DNA of 64,000 nt from Phenylobacterium kunshanense. GTDB lineage: Bacteria; Pseudomonadota; Alphaproteobacteria; Caulobacterales; Caulobacteraceae. How positions within the stretch are numbered: the stretch's first letter is position 1; each line of letters starts with the position of its first letter. The notes beneath the pieces were generated by a model. It had not been told where the DNA came from, did not search any database, and saw only the letters and a list, made by a program, of their open reading frames with translations. The stretch spans positions 124,001 to 188,000 of the forward strand of contig NZ_QFYS01000001.1 in the NCBI RefSeq assembly GCF_003254525.1, read 5' to 3'. Below are positions 8,631-18,994 of this stretch, piece by piece. Position numbers and translations under genes: made by a program.

Positions 8631-10064
8631 TCAGCGGCGACGGATGACGAGATTGCGAATTTCCGTCATGTCTTCCATCGCGAAGCGCACACCCTCGCGA
8701 CCCAGCCCCGAATCTTTGACACCACCGTAAGGCATGTTGTCGACGCGGTAACTCGGTACGTCGCCAATCACCACGCCGCCGACGTCCAGGTGGTCCCATG
8801 CTTCGAGCATCTTGTAGAGGTCGCGGGTGAAGACGCCCGTCTGCAGGCCGAACTTGGAGTCGTTCACCTCGGCGAGCGCATCCTCGAAGTCGGTGAACTT
8901 CGAGAGGATCGCCACGGGGCCGAAAGCCTCCTCGGCATAGAGCGCCGCGGTGCGGCTGACACCCTCCAGCAGGGTGGCCTCCAGCATGGCGCCCTCTCGC
9001 TTGCCGCCGCAGAGCAGGGTGGCGCCGCCGCCCACGGCCTGCTGAATCCAGCTGTCGAGACGGCGGGCTTCCTTTTCGTCGATCATCGGACCGACGAAGG
9101 TTTCTTCGTTGTGCGGATCGCCGGCGACCAGGGTCTTCGTCTTCGCCACGAGGCGGTCACGCAGCTCGTCGTAGATGCCTGCGTGGATGATGATCCGCTG
9201 CACGCCGATGCAGCTCTGGCCAGACTGGTAGAAGGCGCCGAAGATGATGCGCTCGACCGCGTCGTCCAGGTCGGTGTCGGCGTCGACGATGACGGCCGCG
9301 TTGCCGCCCAGCTCCAGAACCACCTTCTTCTTGCCGGCCTTGGCCTTCAGGTCCCAGCCGACGCCCGGCGAGCCGGTGAACGACAGCAGCTTGAGGCGCT
9401 CGTCAGTGGTGAAGAGGTCTGCGCCGTCCCGCTGGGCGGGCAGGATCGAGAACGCGCCCTTCGGCAGGTCCGTCTCGGCCAGGATCTCGCCGATGATGAT
9501 CGCGCCGAGCGGAGTGCGCGAGGCGGGCTTCATCACGAACGGGCAGCCGACCGCGAGGGCAGGGGCGATCTTGTGCGCCGCCAGGTTCAGCGGGAAGTTG
9601 AACGGGCTGATGAAGGAGCAGGGGCCGATCGGCACCCGCTTCCACATGCCCTGATAGCCCTTGGCCCTGGGAGAGATGTCCAACGGCTGGACCTCGCCGG
9701 TCATGCGCACCGACTCCTCGGCCGCGATCCGGAAGGTGTCGATCAGCCGCGTGACCTCACCGCGGGCGTCGCGGATCGGCTTGCCGGCCTCGACGCAGAG
9801 CGCATAGGCCAGCTCGTCGAACCGCTCCTGGAAGCGTTTCACGCAGTGCGCGAGCACCTCCTGGCGGGCGTAGGCGGGCATCCGGGCCATCGGCTCGGCG
9901 GCGTCCACGGTCGCGGCGATGCCGGCGTCGATGATCGCCGCGTTGGCCAGGGCCACGCGGGTCGCCACCTTGCCGGTGTATTTGTCCGTGACCTCCAGGT
10001 CGAGGTTCGGGGTCTGAGCCTCGTTGGCGAGGTAGAGCGGATAAGAGTCGCGTAAGCCGGCCAT
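8631..10064 (-). CDS. NAD(P)-dependent aldehyde dehydrogenase
   Basis: 477 residues, the normal length of the ALDH superfamily. The catalytic cysteine is in GQSCIGVQR, the general-base glutamate in LELGGNAAV, and the cofactor-binding loop is SFTGSPGVG. It should oxidise an aldehyde to the acid with NAD(P)+ in the cytoplasm. It lies 22 bases downstream of an acetolactate-synthase-type ThDP enzyme in the same direction. This suggests the ThDP enzyme makes or condenses a short-chain aldehyde or 2-oxo acid that the dehydrogenase then handles. Lactaldehyde or glyceraldehyde-type substrates are possible; the sequence alone does not settle this. Confidence 0.9.
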   Translation of the reverse strand: MAGLRDSYPLYLANEAQTPNLDLEVTDKYTGKVATRVALANAAIIDAGIAATVDAAEPMARMPAYARQEVLAHCVKRFQERFDELAYALCVEAGKPIRDARGEVTRLIDTFRIAAEESVRMTGEVQPLDISPRAKGYQGMWKRVPIGPCSFISPFNFPLNLAAHKIAPALAVGCPFVMKPASRTPLGAIIIGEILAETDLPKGAFSILPAQRDGADLFTTDERLKLLSFTGSPGVGWDLKAKAGKKKVVLELGGNAAVIVDADTDLDDAVERIIFGAFYQSGQSCIGVQRIIIHAGIYDELRDRLVAKTKTLVAGDPHNEETFVGPMIDEKEARRLDSWIQQAVGGGATLLCGGKREGAMLEATLLEGVSRTAALYAEEAFGPVAILSKFTDFEDALAEVNDSKFGLQTGVFTRDLYKMLEAWDHLDVGGVVIGDVPSYRVDNMPYGGVKDSGLGREGVRFAMEDMTEIRNLVIRRR

Positions 10065-10086
10065 GTCGGTGGTACCTGCGGGGCGC

Positions 10087-11733
<1,647 letters not shown>

Positions 11734-11904
11734 CTTAGCCCCCATCCCACGGGGGGAGTTGTCGCAAATTCCGGCGACTTGTGAAGGGCGAAAGTCCACG
11801 CGTCGCGAATGCGTCCGCAAATGCAGTTAGACCGTACGGAAATCGCAGCTTAGCTTCTGAGAGAGCGTACGGCGCGCGCCAGCGCCGCGCGAATGGGGGA
11901 ATAC

Positions 11905-13260
11905 ATGGCGGTCAGCGACCACGTCGATCTGAATGGCTTCATCGAAGGTGTGAAGCGTCGAAACCCGGGCCAGTCCGAGTTCGTCCAGGCGGTCCAGGAA
12001 GTGGCCGAGGACATCTTCGACTTCATCCAGGACAAGGAAGAGTACCACAAGGCCCAGATCCTGCGCCGGATCGCCGAGCCGGACCGGGTCATCAGCTTCC
12101 GCGTCTGCTGGGAGGACGACAAGGGCAATATCCGCGTCCAGCGGGCCTGGCGCGTCCAGAACAACAACGCCATCGGCCCTTACAAGGGCGGCATCCGCTT
12201 CCATCCGTCGGTGACGGAGAGCGTGCTGAAGTTCCTGGCGTTCGAGCAGACCTTCAAGAACGCCCTGACCGGCCTGCCCATGGGCGGCGGCAAGGGTGGG
12301 TCGAACTTCAACCCGAAGGGCAAGTCCGACAACGAGGTCATGCGCTTCTGCCAGAGTCTGATGATCGAGCTGTACCGCCACGTCGGCGCCGACGTGGACG
12401 TGCCGGCGGGCGACATCGGCGTGGGCGCGCGCGAGATCGGCTACATGTTCGGGCAGTACAAGCGCATCACCAACCACTTCACCGGTGTGCTGACGGGCAA
12501 GGGTCTGGAGTACGGCGGCAGCCTGATCCGCACCGAGGCTACCGGCTACGGCGCGACCTACTTCCTGCAGAACATGCTGAAGACGCAAGGCAAGGCCATC
12601 GACGGCCACAGCGTCGTCATCTCCGGCTCGGGCAACGTCGCGACCCATGCGGCCGAGAAGTGCCACCAGCTCGGCGGAAAGGTGCTGACCCTCTCGGATT
12701 CCGAAGGCTTCATCTACGACCCCGAGGGCATGACCCAGGAGAAGATCGACTGGGTGAAGGATCTGAAGACCAAGCGCCGCGGGCGGATCAGCGAGTACGC
12801 CAAGGAATTCAAGGGATCCGAGTTCCATGCTGGCAAGACGCCTTGGGGCGTGAAGTGCGACCTGGCGCTACCTTGTGCGACCCAGAACGAACTTCTGGGG
12901 CCTGACGCCGAGACGCTGCTGGCCAATGGCTGCATCGCGGTCTCCGAAGGCGCCAACATGCCGACCAACCTGGACGGCGTGCACAAGTTCAAGGCCGCGG
13001 GGATCCTCTTCGCGCCGGGCAAGGCGGCGAACGCCGGTGGCGTGGCGGTGTCCGGCCTCGAGATGAGCCAGAACTCGGCCCGCATCTCGTGGAAGGAAGA
13101 AGAGCTCCAGCGCCTGCTGCTCGACATCATGCAGGGCATCCACGACCGCTGCGTCGAGTACGGGACCAAGCCCGGCGGCGGCGTCGACTATGTGAAGGGC
13201 GCGAACATCGCCGGCTTCAAGAAGGTGGCTGACGCCATGCTGGCCTACGGCGTGGTCTGA
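11905..13260 (+). CDS. gdhA: NADP-specific glutamate dehydrogenase
   Basis: 451 residues from ATG 11905. An ATG at 11893 is also in frame, but the run GGGGGAA lying between them is a good ribosome-binding site for the second one. Hallmarks are the substrate-binding block NNAIGPYKGGIRFHP, the catalytic-lysine segment PMGGGKGGSNF, the dinucleotide-binding ISGSGNVATHA and SEGANMPTN. Hexameric NADP enzymes of about 450 residues with this N-terminal region catalyse 2-oxoglutarate + NH4+ + NADPH to glutamate, assimilating ammonium. It is transcribed divergently from the acetolactate-synthase-type gene. A hairpin follows about 27 bases after the stop. Confidence 0.95.
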   Translation: MAVSDHVDLNGFIEGVKRRNPGQSEFVQAVQEVAEDIFDFIQDKEEYHKAQILRRIAEPDRVISFRVCWEDDKGNIRVQRAWRVQNNNAIGPYKGGIRFHPSVTESVLKFLAFEQTFKNALTGLPMGGGKGGSNFNPKGKSDNEVMRFCQSLMIELYRHVGADVDVPAGDIGVGAREIGYMFGQYKRITNHFTGVLTGKGLEYGGSLIRTEATGYGATYFLQNMLKTQGKAIDGHSVVISGSGNVATHAAEKCHQLGGKVLTLSDSEGFIYDPEGMTQEKIDWVKDLKTKRRGRISEYAKEFKGSEFHAGKTPWGVKCDLALPCATQNELLGPDAETLLANGCIAVSEGANMPTNLDGVHKFKAAGILFAPGKAANAGGVAVSGLEMSQNSARISWKEEELQRLLLDIMQGIHDRCVEYGTKPGGGVDYVKGANIAGFKKVADAMLAYGVV

Positions 13261-13287
13261 CCCACGAAGACCTGTGAGACGGCGACG

Positions 13288-13311
13288 GCCGCTCCACCTC
13301 GGTGGGGCGGC
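13288..13311 (+). terminator. Likely transcription terminator hairpin after gdhA
   Basis: The arms GCCGCTCCACC and GGTGGGGCGGC can form an 11-bp stem with one G·U pair and a very short loop, directly downstream of the gdhA stop. The following bases (TGTTAT) are only a weak U-tract, so termination may be partial. The hairpin is nearly symmetrical and could also act on the opposite strand after the cytochrome operon, which converges here. Confidence 0.5.
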
Positions 13312-13452
13312 TGTTATCGTATGGCGGTCACTCCCTTGACGAGCGACGGGGCGGGGTGCCACCTGAGGTGATCGCCGCCCGCGTGGCGGCGCGCTGGGGC
13401 GAGGACCTGCGTCTGGGCGAAACCTAGGCGCGAGCGTAGCGCCAGACGTACC

Positions 13453-15309
13453 TCACCGGCTCGCTACCTTCGTCCACTGAAGGGCTTTCAGCGGCGGATG
13501 CCCTGGCGTCGGCGTGGCCTGGCCGGGCCGGTGGAAGGCGTGGCAGGTCGTGCAGTCGGCATCGTCGGCCGCCGCGATCTGGGCCGTGGTCTTGCCGTGG
13601 CAGGTGGCGCACTTGGCGATGTCGGGGATCAGTACGTCCGCCGTCCGGTCCGAAGTCTTCGCCGCGTGGCAGTCCGCGCACTTGAAGCCGCCCTTCTTCG
13701 ACGTTCCGGGGCCGCCATGTTCGGGGACGCTGTGGTCGAAGCCGCCTTTGGGCAGATAGCGCTGGGTCAGGCTCACGGGCGCCATCCGTACGGTGTCGCC
13801 CTCCCAGGTGATCGTATGGCAGTCGTAGCAGGCGCCGCCGGGCGAGAAGGCGGCGCGATACGCGCTGGCGCCGGACGCGGTGTAGATCGAGGCCCGAAGG
13901 ATGCGCGGCCGGGCCCGTTCGGCGCCTGGGGCGATGAGCGTGCGGCCGGCCAGCGTGTCGACGACCTTCTGCAGCTCGCCGTGAGGCAGGTACCTGAGCT
14001 GGCCGCCCTCACGAACGAAGGCCAGGGAGTGGCAGCTCCCGCAGTCGCGCTCCATCTCGATCGGCCTGAAGGCCTTACCGCCGGCGTCGGGGCGATGGCA
14101 CGAGGCGCACTCCAGGGCGGCGCCGTAGCCCGCGCCTTTGCCGAGGTCGATGGCCTGCCGGGCCACGCCGCCCAGCGGATCCATGTGCAGGTCGTGCGGG
14201 AAGATGAGGCCGTTCTTCTCCGTCGGCGCCTGGGCCGAGGTGAGGGGCGCCCGCTGGAACTTGGGCTTCGGACCGGCTTCGGTCACGATCATTGCCTTGA
14301 AGGGCGCGTGCTCGAAATTCGGGAAGCGCTTGTCCGGCGTGTTCGCGATCGAGGTGGACTCCAGGCGCTTCGACAGGTCGGTGTGGCAGCTCTCGCAGTC
14401 GTGGACGACGGCCAGTTTCGGCTTGTCGCTGAGCGGCGCCTGGGGGTCAGGCCCCTTACCGGCGGGTGTGTGCTCGATATGGCAGCTCGCGCAGCGGTCG
14501 GTCGGGTGCCCGAGCAGGGTTTGGGCGTAGAAGCCGATGGCGCCGAGCCCCTTGGGCGGTGGCGTGCCATCGCTCAGGCGTTCGCGAGGGGCGTGGTCGG
14601 CGACCAGGAGCGGCTTGAACGGGCTGCCGAGGTCCCGCGATCGGGCCAGCGCCTTCTCGGCCATTCCCGGCGTCGCGTCATGGCAGCTCTGGCAGGTGTC
14701 GTCGCGGACCGCCACGAAGGCGTTGGCGTGGCAGGCCTTGCAGTCGTCCTGCAGGAACGCGTGCGACTTGGATAGGGCCCCGGCTTGCCACTGCTTCTGC
14801 GGATTGATCAGCAGCTTCGAGCCGGAGAGGACCGCGACCAGGGGCAGGACAAGACACAGCAGCAAAATGCCGGCGCCCAGGATCCAGGACATGCGGCGTC
14901 TGCCGAACACCTGGGCCTTGAGCGAGAAGTCGCTGGGGGACAGATGGTGCTCGTCCTCTTCCCGGGTGACGATCACCAGCGCGTCATCGTCTGGCGCCGG
15001 GCCGAACGCCACGGTGTAGGAGCCGAAGACGACCTCCGGCCGGGCCGAGATGTCGAGGTCGGCGCCCTGGACCTCGCGGCCGCCGACCTGGAACGTCTGT
15101 CCGCCGACGGCTTCGATGCGGACGCGTCCCGGGCCGCTGAACCGCATCCGGGCGTGAGCCAGGTCGATCGTGAGGTCTGCCAGGACGATGTCGTTGGTCT
15201 CGGCGCGCCCAATGGTGGCCTCACCGCCCGAAATGGAGCGGTCGCGGACGATCGGGTCGCCGCCTCCGGCGCGCTGCGTGATCAGCCTGAGATGGAATTC
15301 CTGGGCCAC
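13453..15309 (-). CDS. FHA-like domain, single TM helix and decaheme cytochrome c fusion
   Basis: 618 residues from GTG 15309; a TTG at 15327 is in frame but less likely because it overlaps the upstream stop by 14 bases. Residues about 5–115 look like a forkhead-associated fold (ATIGRAETNDIVLADLTI with HAR further on), normally a phosphothreonine-binding or structural module in the cytoplasm. One hydrophobic helix spans about residues 142–165. After it come ten CxxCH motifs (first Cys at 190, last at 586; variants include CKACH, CQSCH, CESCH, CYDCH and CTTCH), so the heme domain would sit in the periplasm anchored to the inner membrane. It is the last gene of the operon with the cytochrome-b-like protein and the cyclic-nucleotide-binding flavoprotein. 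An electron relay from the membrane to periplasmic acceptors is inferred. I know of no characterised protein with this exact architecture. Confidence 0.87.
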   Translation of the reverse strand: MAQEFHLRLITQRAGGGDPIVRDRSISGGEATIGRAETNDIVLADLTIDLAHARMRFSGPGRVRIEAVGGQTFQVGGREVQGADLDISARPEVVFGSYTVAFGPAPDDDALVIVTREEDEHHLSPSDFSLKAQVFGRRRMSWILGAGILLLCLVLPLVAVLSGSKLLINPQKQWQAGALSKSHAFLQDDCKACHANAFVAVRDDTCQSCHDATPGMAEKALARSRDLGSPFKPLLVADHAPRERLSDGTPPPKGLGAIGFYAQTLLGHPTDRCASCHIEHTPAGKGPDPQAPLSDKPKLAVVHDCESCHTDLSKRLESTSIANTPDKRFPNFEHAPFKAMIVTEAGPKPKFQRAPLTSAQAPTEKNGLIFPHDLHMDPLGGVARQAIDLGKGAGYGAALECASCHRPDAGGKAFRPIEMERDCGSCHSLAFVREGGQLRYLPHGELQKVVDTLAGRTLIAPGAERARPRILRASIYTASGASAYRAAFSPGGACYDCHTITWEGDTVRMAPVSLTQRYLPKGGFDHSVPEHGGPGTSKKGGFKCADCHAAKTSDRTADVLIPDIAKCATCHGKTTAQIAAADDADCTTCHAFHRPGQATPTPGHPPLKALQWTKVASR

Positions 15310-15313
15310 CGGC

Positions 15314-16192
15314 TCACCAGTACGCAAAGACGCTGACGATGTGCGCGGTCAGCGCCGCCAGCAGGGCGAAGGTGGCGGGGATGTGCACGAAGAGCCACCC
15401 CTCGAGCATGGCGGTGATCTGCATCTGGCGGCGCGCCTTGGTCAGCACGGCGTCCTTCTGCTTCATCACCTGTTCGATCCTGGTGAGCGCCTCGGCCTGG
15501 CGCGCGCTCGGCGGATTCGGCAGCGCACGAAGCTGGACCATCGCTCGCTTGTTGGCGCAACCGCGGTGATCGTTCGTGAGGCGGGTCCAGAAGCCGCCGC
15601 CCATTTCAGTGTCTTCGATGGAGCGGCGGACAACCTCGGCCCCGGCCCGGTCGAGCGGCTGGGCGAGATCGGCGAGCTGGCGGTCCAGACTCTCCACCGC
15701 CTCGATCATCTGCTTGCGGGTGGTCTCGCCCCGGTTCCCGTGCAGACGCTCGGGCAGGGTGGCGTACGCCCAGATGCCCAATGCCCCCGACGCGATCACC
15801 AGCATCATCAGCGCATAGGCGAGGGTGTGGACGTTCCAGCCGAACTGGAACCCGGTGTGCAGGGTGCCCAGCACCACCAGGGACAGGCCAAGGTAGACAT
15901 GGGCGGAGACCCAGGCCTTCAGCGAGTAGTGACCGGCGGTGATGACGCGCTTGCGGATGCCGAGGCACGCCAGCCAGACGATCAGGCCGGCGCTCATGGT
16001 CCCCAGGAGATAGCCGAGCCAGCTTCCGCCGCTGGGCGGTTCGGCCAGTCGGCTGGCGGCGACGAAATAGACGCCCACCGCCACGACGCAGAGCGCCGTC
16101 GCCACCTGGGCCCAACGAAAGCCCTTGTAGGCGAGGAAGCCCTCGTGGGTCCGCTGCCGGACGCGTTCGGTGTGTCCCGCGACGTCGCTCAT
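15314..16192 (-). CDS. Polytopic membrane protein, probable heme-b (cytochrome b561/ferric-reductase-like) electron carrier
   Basis: 292 residues. The ATG at 16192 overlaps the stop of a 26-codon ORF (ATGA), and the frame further upstream is not protein-like. Five hydrophobic segments are visible: near residues 20–42, 52–76, 90–112, 117–142, and at the extreme C-terminus. Histidines sit inside or at the ends of helices (SAHVYLGL, GTLHTGF, WNVHTLAY, LFVHIPATF, TAHIVSVF), a pattern expected for two b-type hemes ligated across the membrane. A soluble stretch of about 100 residues separates helices 4 and 5. Position between a cytoplasmic Fe-S flavoprotein and a membrane-anchored decaheme protein suggests it carries electrons across the inner membrane. 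Family assignment is tentative; heme binding is inferred from His placement. Confidence 0.75.
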   Translation of the reverse strand: MSDVAGHTERVRQRTHEGFLAYKGFRWAQVATALCVVAVGVYFVAASRLAEPPSGGSWLGYLLGTMSAGLIVWLACLGIRKRVITAGHYSLKAWVSAHVYLGLSLVVLGTLHTGFQFGWNVHTLAYALMMLVIASGALGIWAYATLPERLHGNRGETTRKQMIEAVESLDRQLADLAQPLDRAGAEVVRRSIEDTEMGGGFWTRLTNDHRGCANKRAMVQLRALPNPPSARQAEALTRIEQVMKQKDAVLTKARRQMQITAMLEGWLFVHIPATFALLAALTAHIVSVFAYW

Positions 16193-16269
16193 CGGACGGC
16201 GCTGCCCCCCGCATGCGGCGCGGCTGCGGCTCCCGCGCCGACGATCGCGATCATGACGATCTTCGCCAT
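16189..16269 (-). CDS. 26-codon ORF coupled to the cytochrome-b-like gene
   Basis: ATG at 16269, stop overlapping the next start as ATGA. The peptide is hydrophobic (IVMIAIVGAGAAAAP). Its 5' end copies the start of the flavoprotein gene: both are preceded by the same 11 bases (GGGGCGTCTGG on this strand), and both encode a KI/IAI(V/I)G(A/S)G segment. It may be a remnant of a partial duplication that still provides translation coupling, or a small membrane peptide. Expression is not proven. Confidence 0.4.
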   Translation of the reverse strand: MAKIVMIAIVGAGAAAAPHAGGSAVR

Positions 16270-16270
16270 T

Positions 16271-16285
16271 CCAGACGCCCCAACT
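16271..16285 (-). repeat. Leader repeat, copy 2 (before the 26-codon ORF)
   Basis: On the + strand this reads CCAGACGCCCCAACT. The part CCAGACGCCCC is identical to 18871–18881, immediately upstream of the flavoprotein ATG, and ACGCCCCAACT is identical to 18902–18912. The copy here therefore looks like the flavoprotein leader with an internal stretch removed. The G-rich run on the coding strand could serve as a ribosome-binding region in both places. Confidence 0.6.
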
Positions 16286-16422
16286 CCCGGCCGATCGGCC
16301 GCGCCCCCGGACGCCCTCCCCAAGCGGCGTCGCGTGCTCTCCCATAGCTCCGCTAACACGGGTCGCCCCAGGGTGGGGAGCATAAAGTGTCCGCCCATCG
16401 TCGCCAGACCCTTCGACCGCAA

Positions 16423-18870
16423 CTAGCGGCGATCGACCCGCGCGACCGACAGGAAGGCGTCGGGCGTCACGCGGATCGCGGCGCCGGTGGGGCAGGCGCG
16501 GACGCAGGCCGGCCCGCCGGGCTTGCCCGAGCACATGTCGCACTTGATGGCCAGTTTCGGGGACTCGGCGCCCTCGGCCTTGGTCGCCTTCTTTCGCCAT
16601 TCGTAGGAGGGTTGGCCGGGCCCAGGTCCCTTGCCGAACAGCATCCACTCCCACAGCGGCGGCTTCTTCGGCGGCGGCTTGTCCATCTGGATCACGCCGT
16701 AAGGGCAGGCGCGCTGACAGTTTCCACATCCGATGCAGGTGTCGGAGATGAAGACTTCCCCGTCGGGGCCGCGCCGGATCGCGTTGGGCGGGCAGTCGCT
16801 CATGCAGTGCGGATGTTCGCAGTGGCGGCAGGACGTCGGCACGTGAATGTTGGCGAACGTGGTTCCGGCCTCGCGGTTGAGGCGGGAGATGCCGTCATGG
16901 CTGTCGGCGCAGGCCTTCTCGCAATTGTCGCAGCCGACACAGAGGCTCTCGTCGATCAGCAACACGTCGGTCGCCTCGCCGATCCCCTGCTTGATCAGGA
17001 AGTTGGCCACGGACGAGTACATATCGACCGCGCCGCCGAACTCCTCCTTCTGGCTCTCGATGAACGCGTTGATCTCCTTGCGCGCGTGCATCTCCTCTTC
17101 CATCCGCTTCCGAAGTTCGGGCTTGCGGGACAGGAGTCTGCGGAACGGCTCGGCGGGCAGCTTGACGACGGTGGAGCGGATCGCCGCCTTCACGGTCGCC
17201 ACCCGCGGCGACCGCTCGATCATGGCCATCTCGCCCGAGTACGAGCCGGCCGGAACGTAGGACATGAACACCGGCTTCCCGCCGAGGTTCTTCTCCACGA
17301 TCATCGAGCCCGACCGGATGATGTAGAGGTCGTCCGAGACGTCGCCCTCGTTGATGATCGCCTGGCCGGGGCGCACCTCCATCACCTCGGCGCCGGCGAG
17401 CACCTCCTGGATATCGGCCGGCGTGAGGCCCGACTTGAAGATCTGCAGGACCTGCCGCTCGCTGGTGATGCGGTTCACCGTGTCGCGGGCCTCCGGCACC
17501 TGGGCCATCAGCTTCAGGGCGGCCATGCGGGGGATTTCGATGCAGATGGTCGGCTCGGCCGCCCGGATCGTGGCGCCGCGCTTGCGGCCTGAGATCAGGC
17601 CGACCTCGCCGAAGATCGAACCCTTGCCGATCGGCACGGTGATGTTCGGGTTGGAAGGGTCCACCTCGACCTTCACCGACCCCGAGGCGATGCCGAAGAC
17701 CGACGACCCGGGGGCGTTGCGGATGAAGATCGCCTCGTCCGCCTTGTAGGCCCGCACATCGGAATCGAGCAGGAACTCGCGCATCTGCAGCGGCGAGAGC
17801 CCGTTCAGGATCTCGACGTTCTCGCGAAGGAACGCCAGCCACTCCGAGACCTTCCGGTTTCCGGGCAGGCCGGCCAGCTTCTCCTTCAGCAGCGGCTCGT
17901 CGGCGGGCTCCAGGTCGGTGACGCCCATGATGAATTCGACGACGTCGTAGCCCTGGTTCATGCAGTGCTTGATCAGCGGATAGCCTGCCAGGGCGCCGAT
18001 GACGTAGATGCCGGGCTTGGTCGTCTCGAAGGTGGGCGACAGGGTGGGGAAGGCGCCCGGCGAATCGCTGGCGAAGGCGATGCCGCAGCTCTCGACGAAC
18101 TTCCGCGGCGGCGAGGCGCCCATGCGGGCGATGATCCGATCGCAGCGATGACGCGAAGAGCCCTGCGGCGTGTCGACGGTGATCCAGCCCGGCTCCACCA
18201 GGCTGGGCGTAGTCTCGGTCATCACGGTCATGCGGCCGGCGTCGCGCGTGGCCATCAGGGCGTCCACGTTCGCCTTCTTCGCGCGGGCGAAGTCGGCGGA
18301 ACGATTGAGAATGGTGACCGTGTTGCCCTGGGCGGCGTCGGCGGCGAGCCCGAGGGCGTTCTCGATGCCGGCATCGCCGGAGCCCACCACGAAGATGTGC
18401 TCGTCGGTGTATTCGCCGGGATCGTCGAGCTGGTACTGGACGTGGGGCAGGTTGGCGCCTTCGCACCGCATCAGGTTCGGATTGCCCTGGGTGCCGATGG
18501 CGAGGATCACGTTCTCGGCCCTGATCGGCGCGCCCTTGGTCAGCTCAATGGTGAAGTCGCCTTGATCGCCGGTGATCGCCTTCACATCGGCGTTGAAGCG
18601 GACGTTGACGCCCGCCGCCTTCACGTCGGCGTCCCACTGCTCCAGGATCTTCTCGCGCTTCCCGGCGTCGAACTCGCAGTCGGAGCGCAGCACCAGCACG
18701 GACGGCGTGGCCATCACGTGCTTGCCCTTCTGGTATCGGTAGATCGTGTCCGAGAGGTGGTCGGTCTTCTCCAGCAGGACGTGGCTGAGGCCCTTCCGCG
18801 CGGCGTGCGCGGCGGCGCTCATCCCGGCGGGGCCCGAGCCGATGATCGCGATCTTGAACACTTCGGACAT
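16423..18870 (-). CDS. Flavoprotein with two cyclic-nucleotide-binding domains and a polyferredoxin tail
   Basis: 815 residues, cytoplasmic. Residues 1–320 are a thioredoxin-reductase-like NAD(P)H:FAD module: FAD loop GSGPAG at 11–16, NAD(P)H loop GSGDAG at 163–168, and a second FAD motif around GIYVIGALAG. No CxxC redox disulfide is visible. Two CNB domains follow. Their phosphate-binding cassettes, starting at 420 (FGEVGLISGRKRGAT) and 545 (SGEMAMIERSPRVAT), keep the Glu and Arg needed to hold cAMP/cGMP. The C-terminus (from Cys 644) has four ferredoxin-type cysteine groups (CVGCDNCEKAC, CRHCEHPHCMSDCP, CIGCGNCQRACP, CDMC…CVRACP). This implies electron flow from NAD(P)H through FAD to Fe-S clusters, possibly gated by cyclic nucleotide. 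It heads the operon with the membrane cytochrome and the FHA-decaheme protein. Confidence 0.9.
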   Translation of the reverse strand: MSEVFKIAIIGSGPAGMSAAAHAARKGLSHVLLEKTDHLSDTIYRYQKGKHVMATPSVLVLRSDCEFDAGKREKILEQWDADVKAAGVNVRFNADVKAITGDQGDFTIELTKGAPIRAENVILAIGTQGNPNLMRCEGANLPHVQYQLDDPGEYTDEHIFVVGSGDAGIENALGLAADAAQGNTVTILNRSADFARAKKANVDALMATRDAGRMTVMTETTPSLVEPGWITVDTPQGSSRHRCDRIIARMGASPPRKFVESCGIAFASDSPGAFPTLSPTFETTKPGIYVIGALAGYPLIKHCMNQGYDVVEFIMGVTDLEPADEPLLKEKLAGLPGNRKVSEWLAFLRENVEILNGLSPLQMREFLLDSDVRAYKADEAIFIRNAPGSSVFGIASGSVKVEVDPSNPNITVPIGKGSIFGEVGLISGRKRGATIRAAEPTICIEIPRMAALKLMAQVPEARDTVNRITSERQVLQIFKSGLTPADIQEVLAGAEVMEVRPGQAIINEGDVSDDLYIIRSGSMIVEKNLGGKPVFMSYVPAGSYSGEMAMIERSPRVATVKAAIRSTVVKLPAEPFRRLLSRKPELRKRMEEEMHARKEINAFIESQKEEFGGAVDMYSSVANFLIKQGIGEATDVLLIDESLCVGCDNCEKACADSHDGISRLNREAGTTFANIHVPTSCRHCEHPHCMSDCPPNAIRRGPDGEVFISDTCIGCGNCQRACPYGVIQMDKPPPKKPPLWEWMLFGKGPGPGQPSYEWRKKATKAEGAESPKLAIKCDMCSGKPGGPACVRACPTGAAIRVTPDAFLSVARVDRR

Positions 18871-18912
18871 CCAGACGCCCCCAGGCCCCCCGGCCGTTCA
18901 TACGCCCCAACT
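18871..18912 (-). repeat. Leader of the flavoprotein gene containing both halves of the repeat
   Basis: CCAGACGCCCC (18871–18881) touches the start codon and ACGCCCCAACT lies at 18902–18912. Both reappear fused at 16271–16285. The 124-base gap to ccmF is the shared divergent promoter region for the cytochrome operon and the maturation operon; I could not identify specific operator sequences in it. Confidence 0.5.
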
Positions 18913-18994
18913 TAGAGCGCCCACACACTGCAACATTTCCGATCGGCGTTGAACGCGCTACCACGCGGCGCAAGTCGGAGGGAGTGTTCAGTTC

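Noticed and set aside
11760..11768. Pho-like GTTGTCGCA upstream of the acetolactate-synthase-type gene
   Set aside because: Single half-site without a properly spaced repeat.
13302..13427. A 41-codon ORF between gdhA and the FHA-decaheme gene (GTG start, ending RWGEDLRLGET)
   Set aside because: Its start lies inside the gdhA hairpin, no ribosome site is seen and I recognise no family. The plausible codon composition may be chance in high-GC DNA or a gene remnant.
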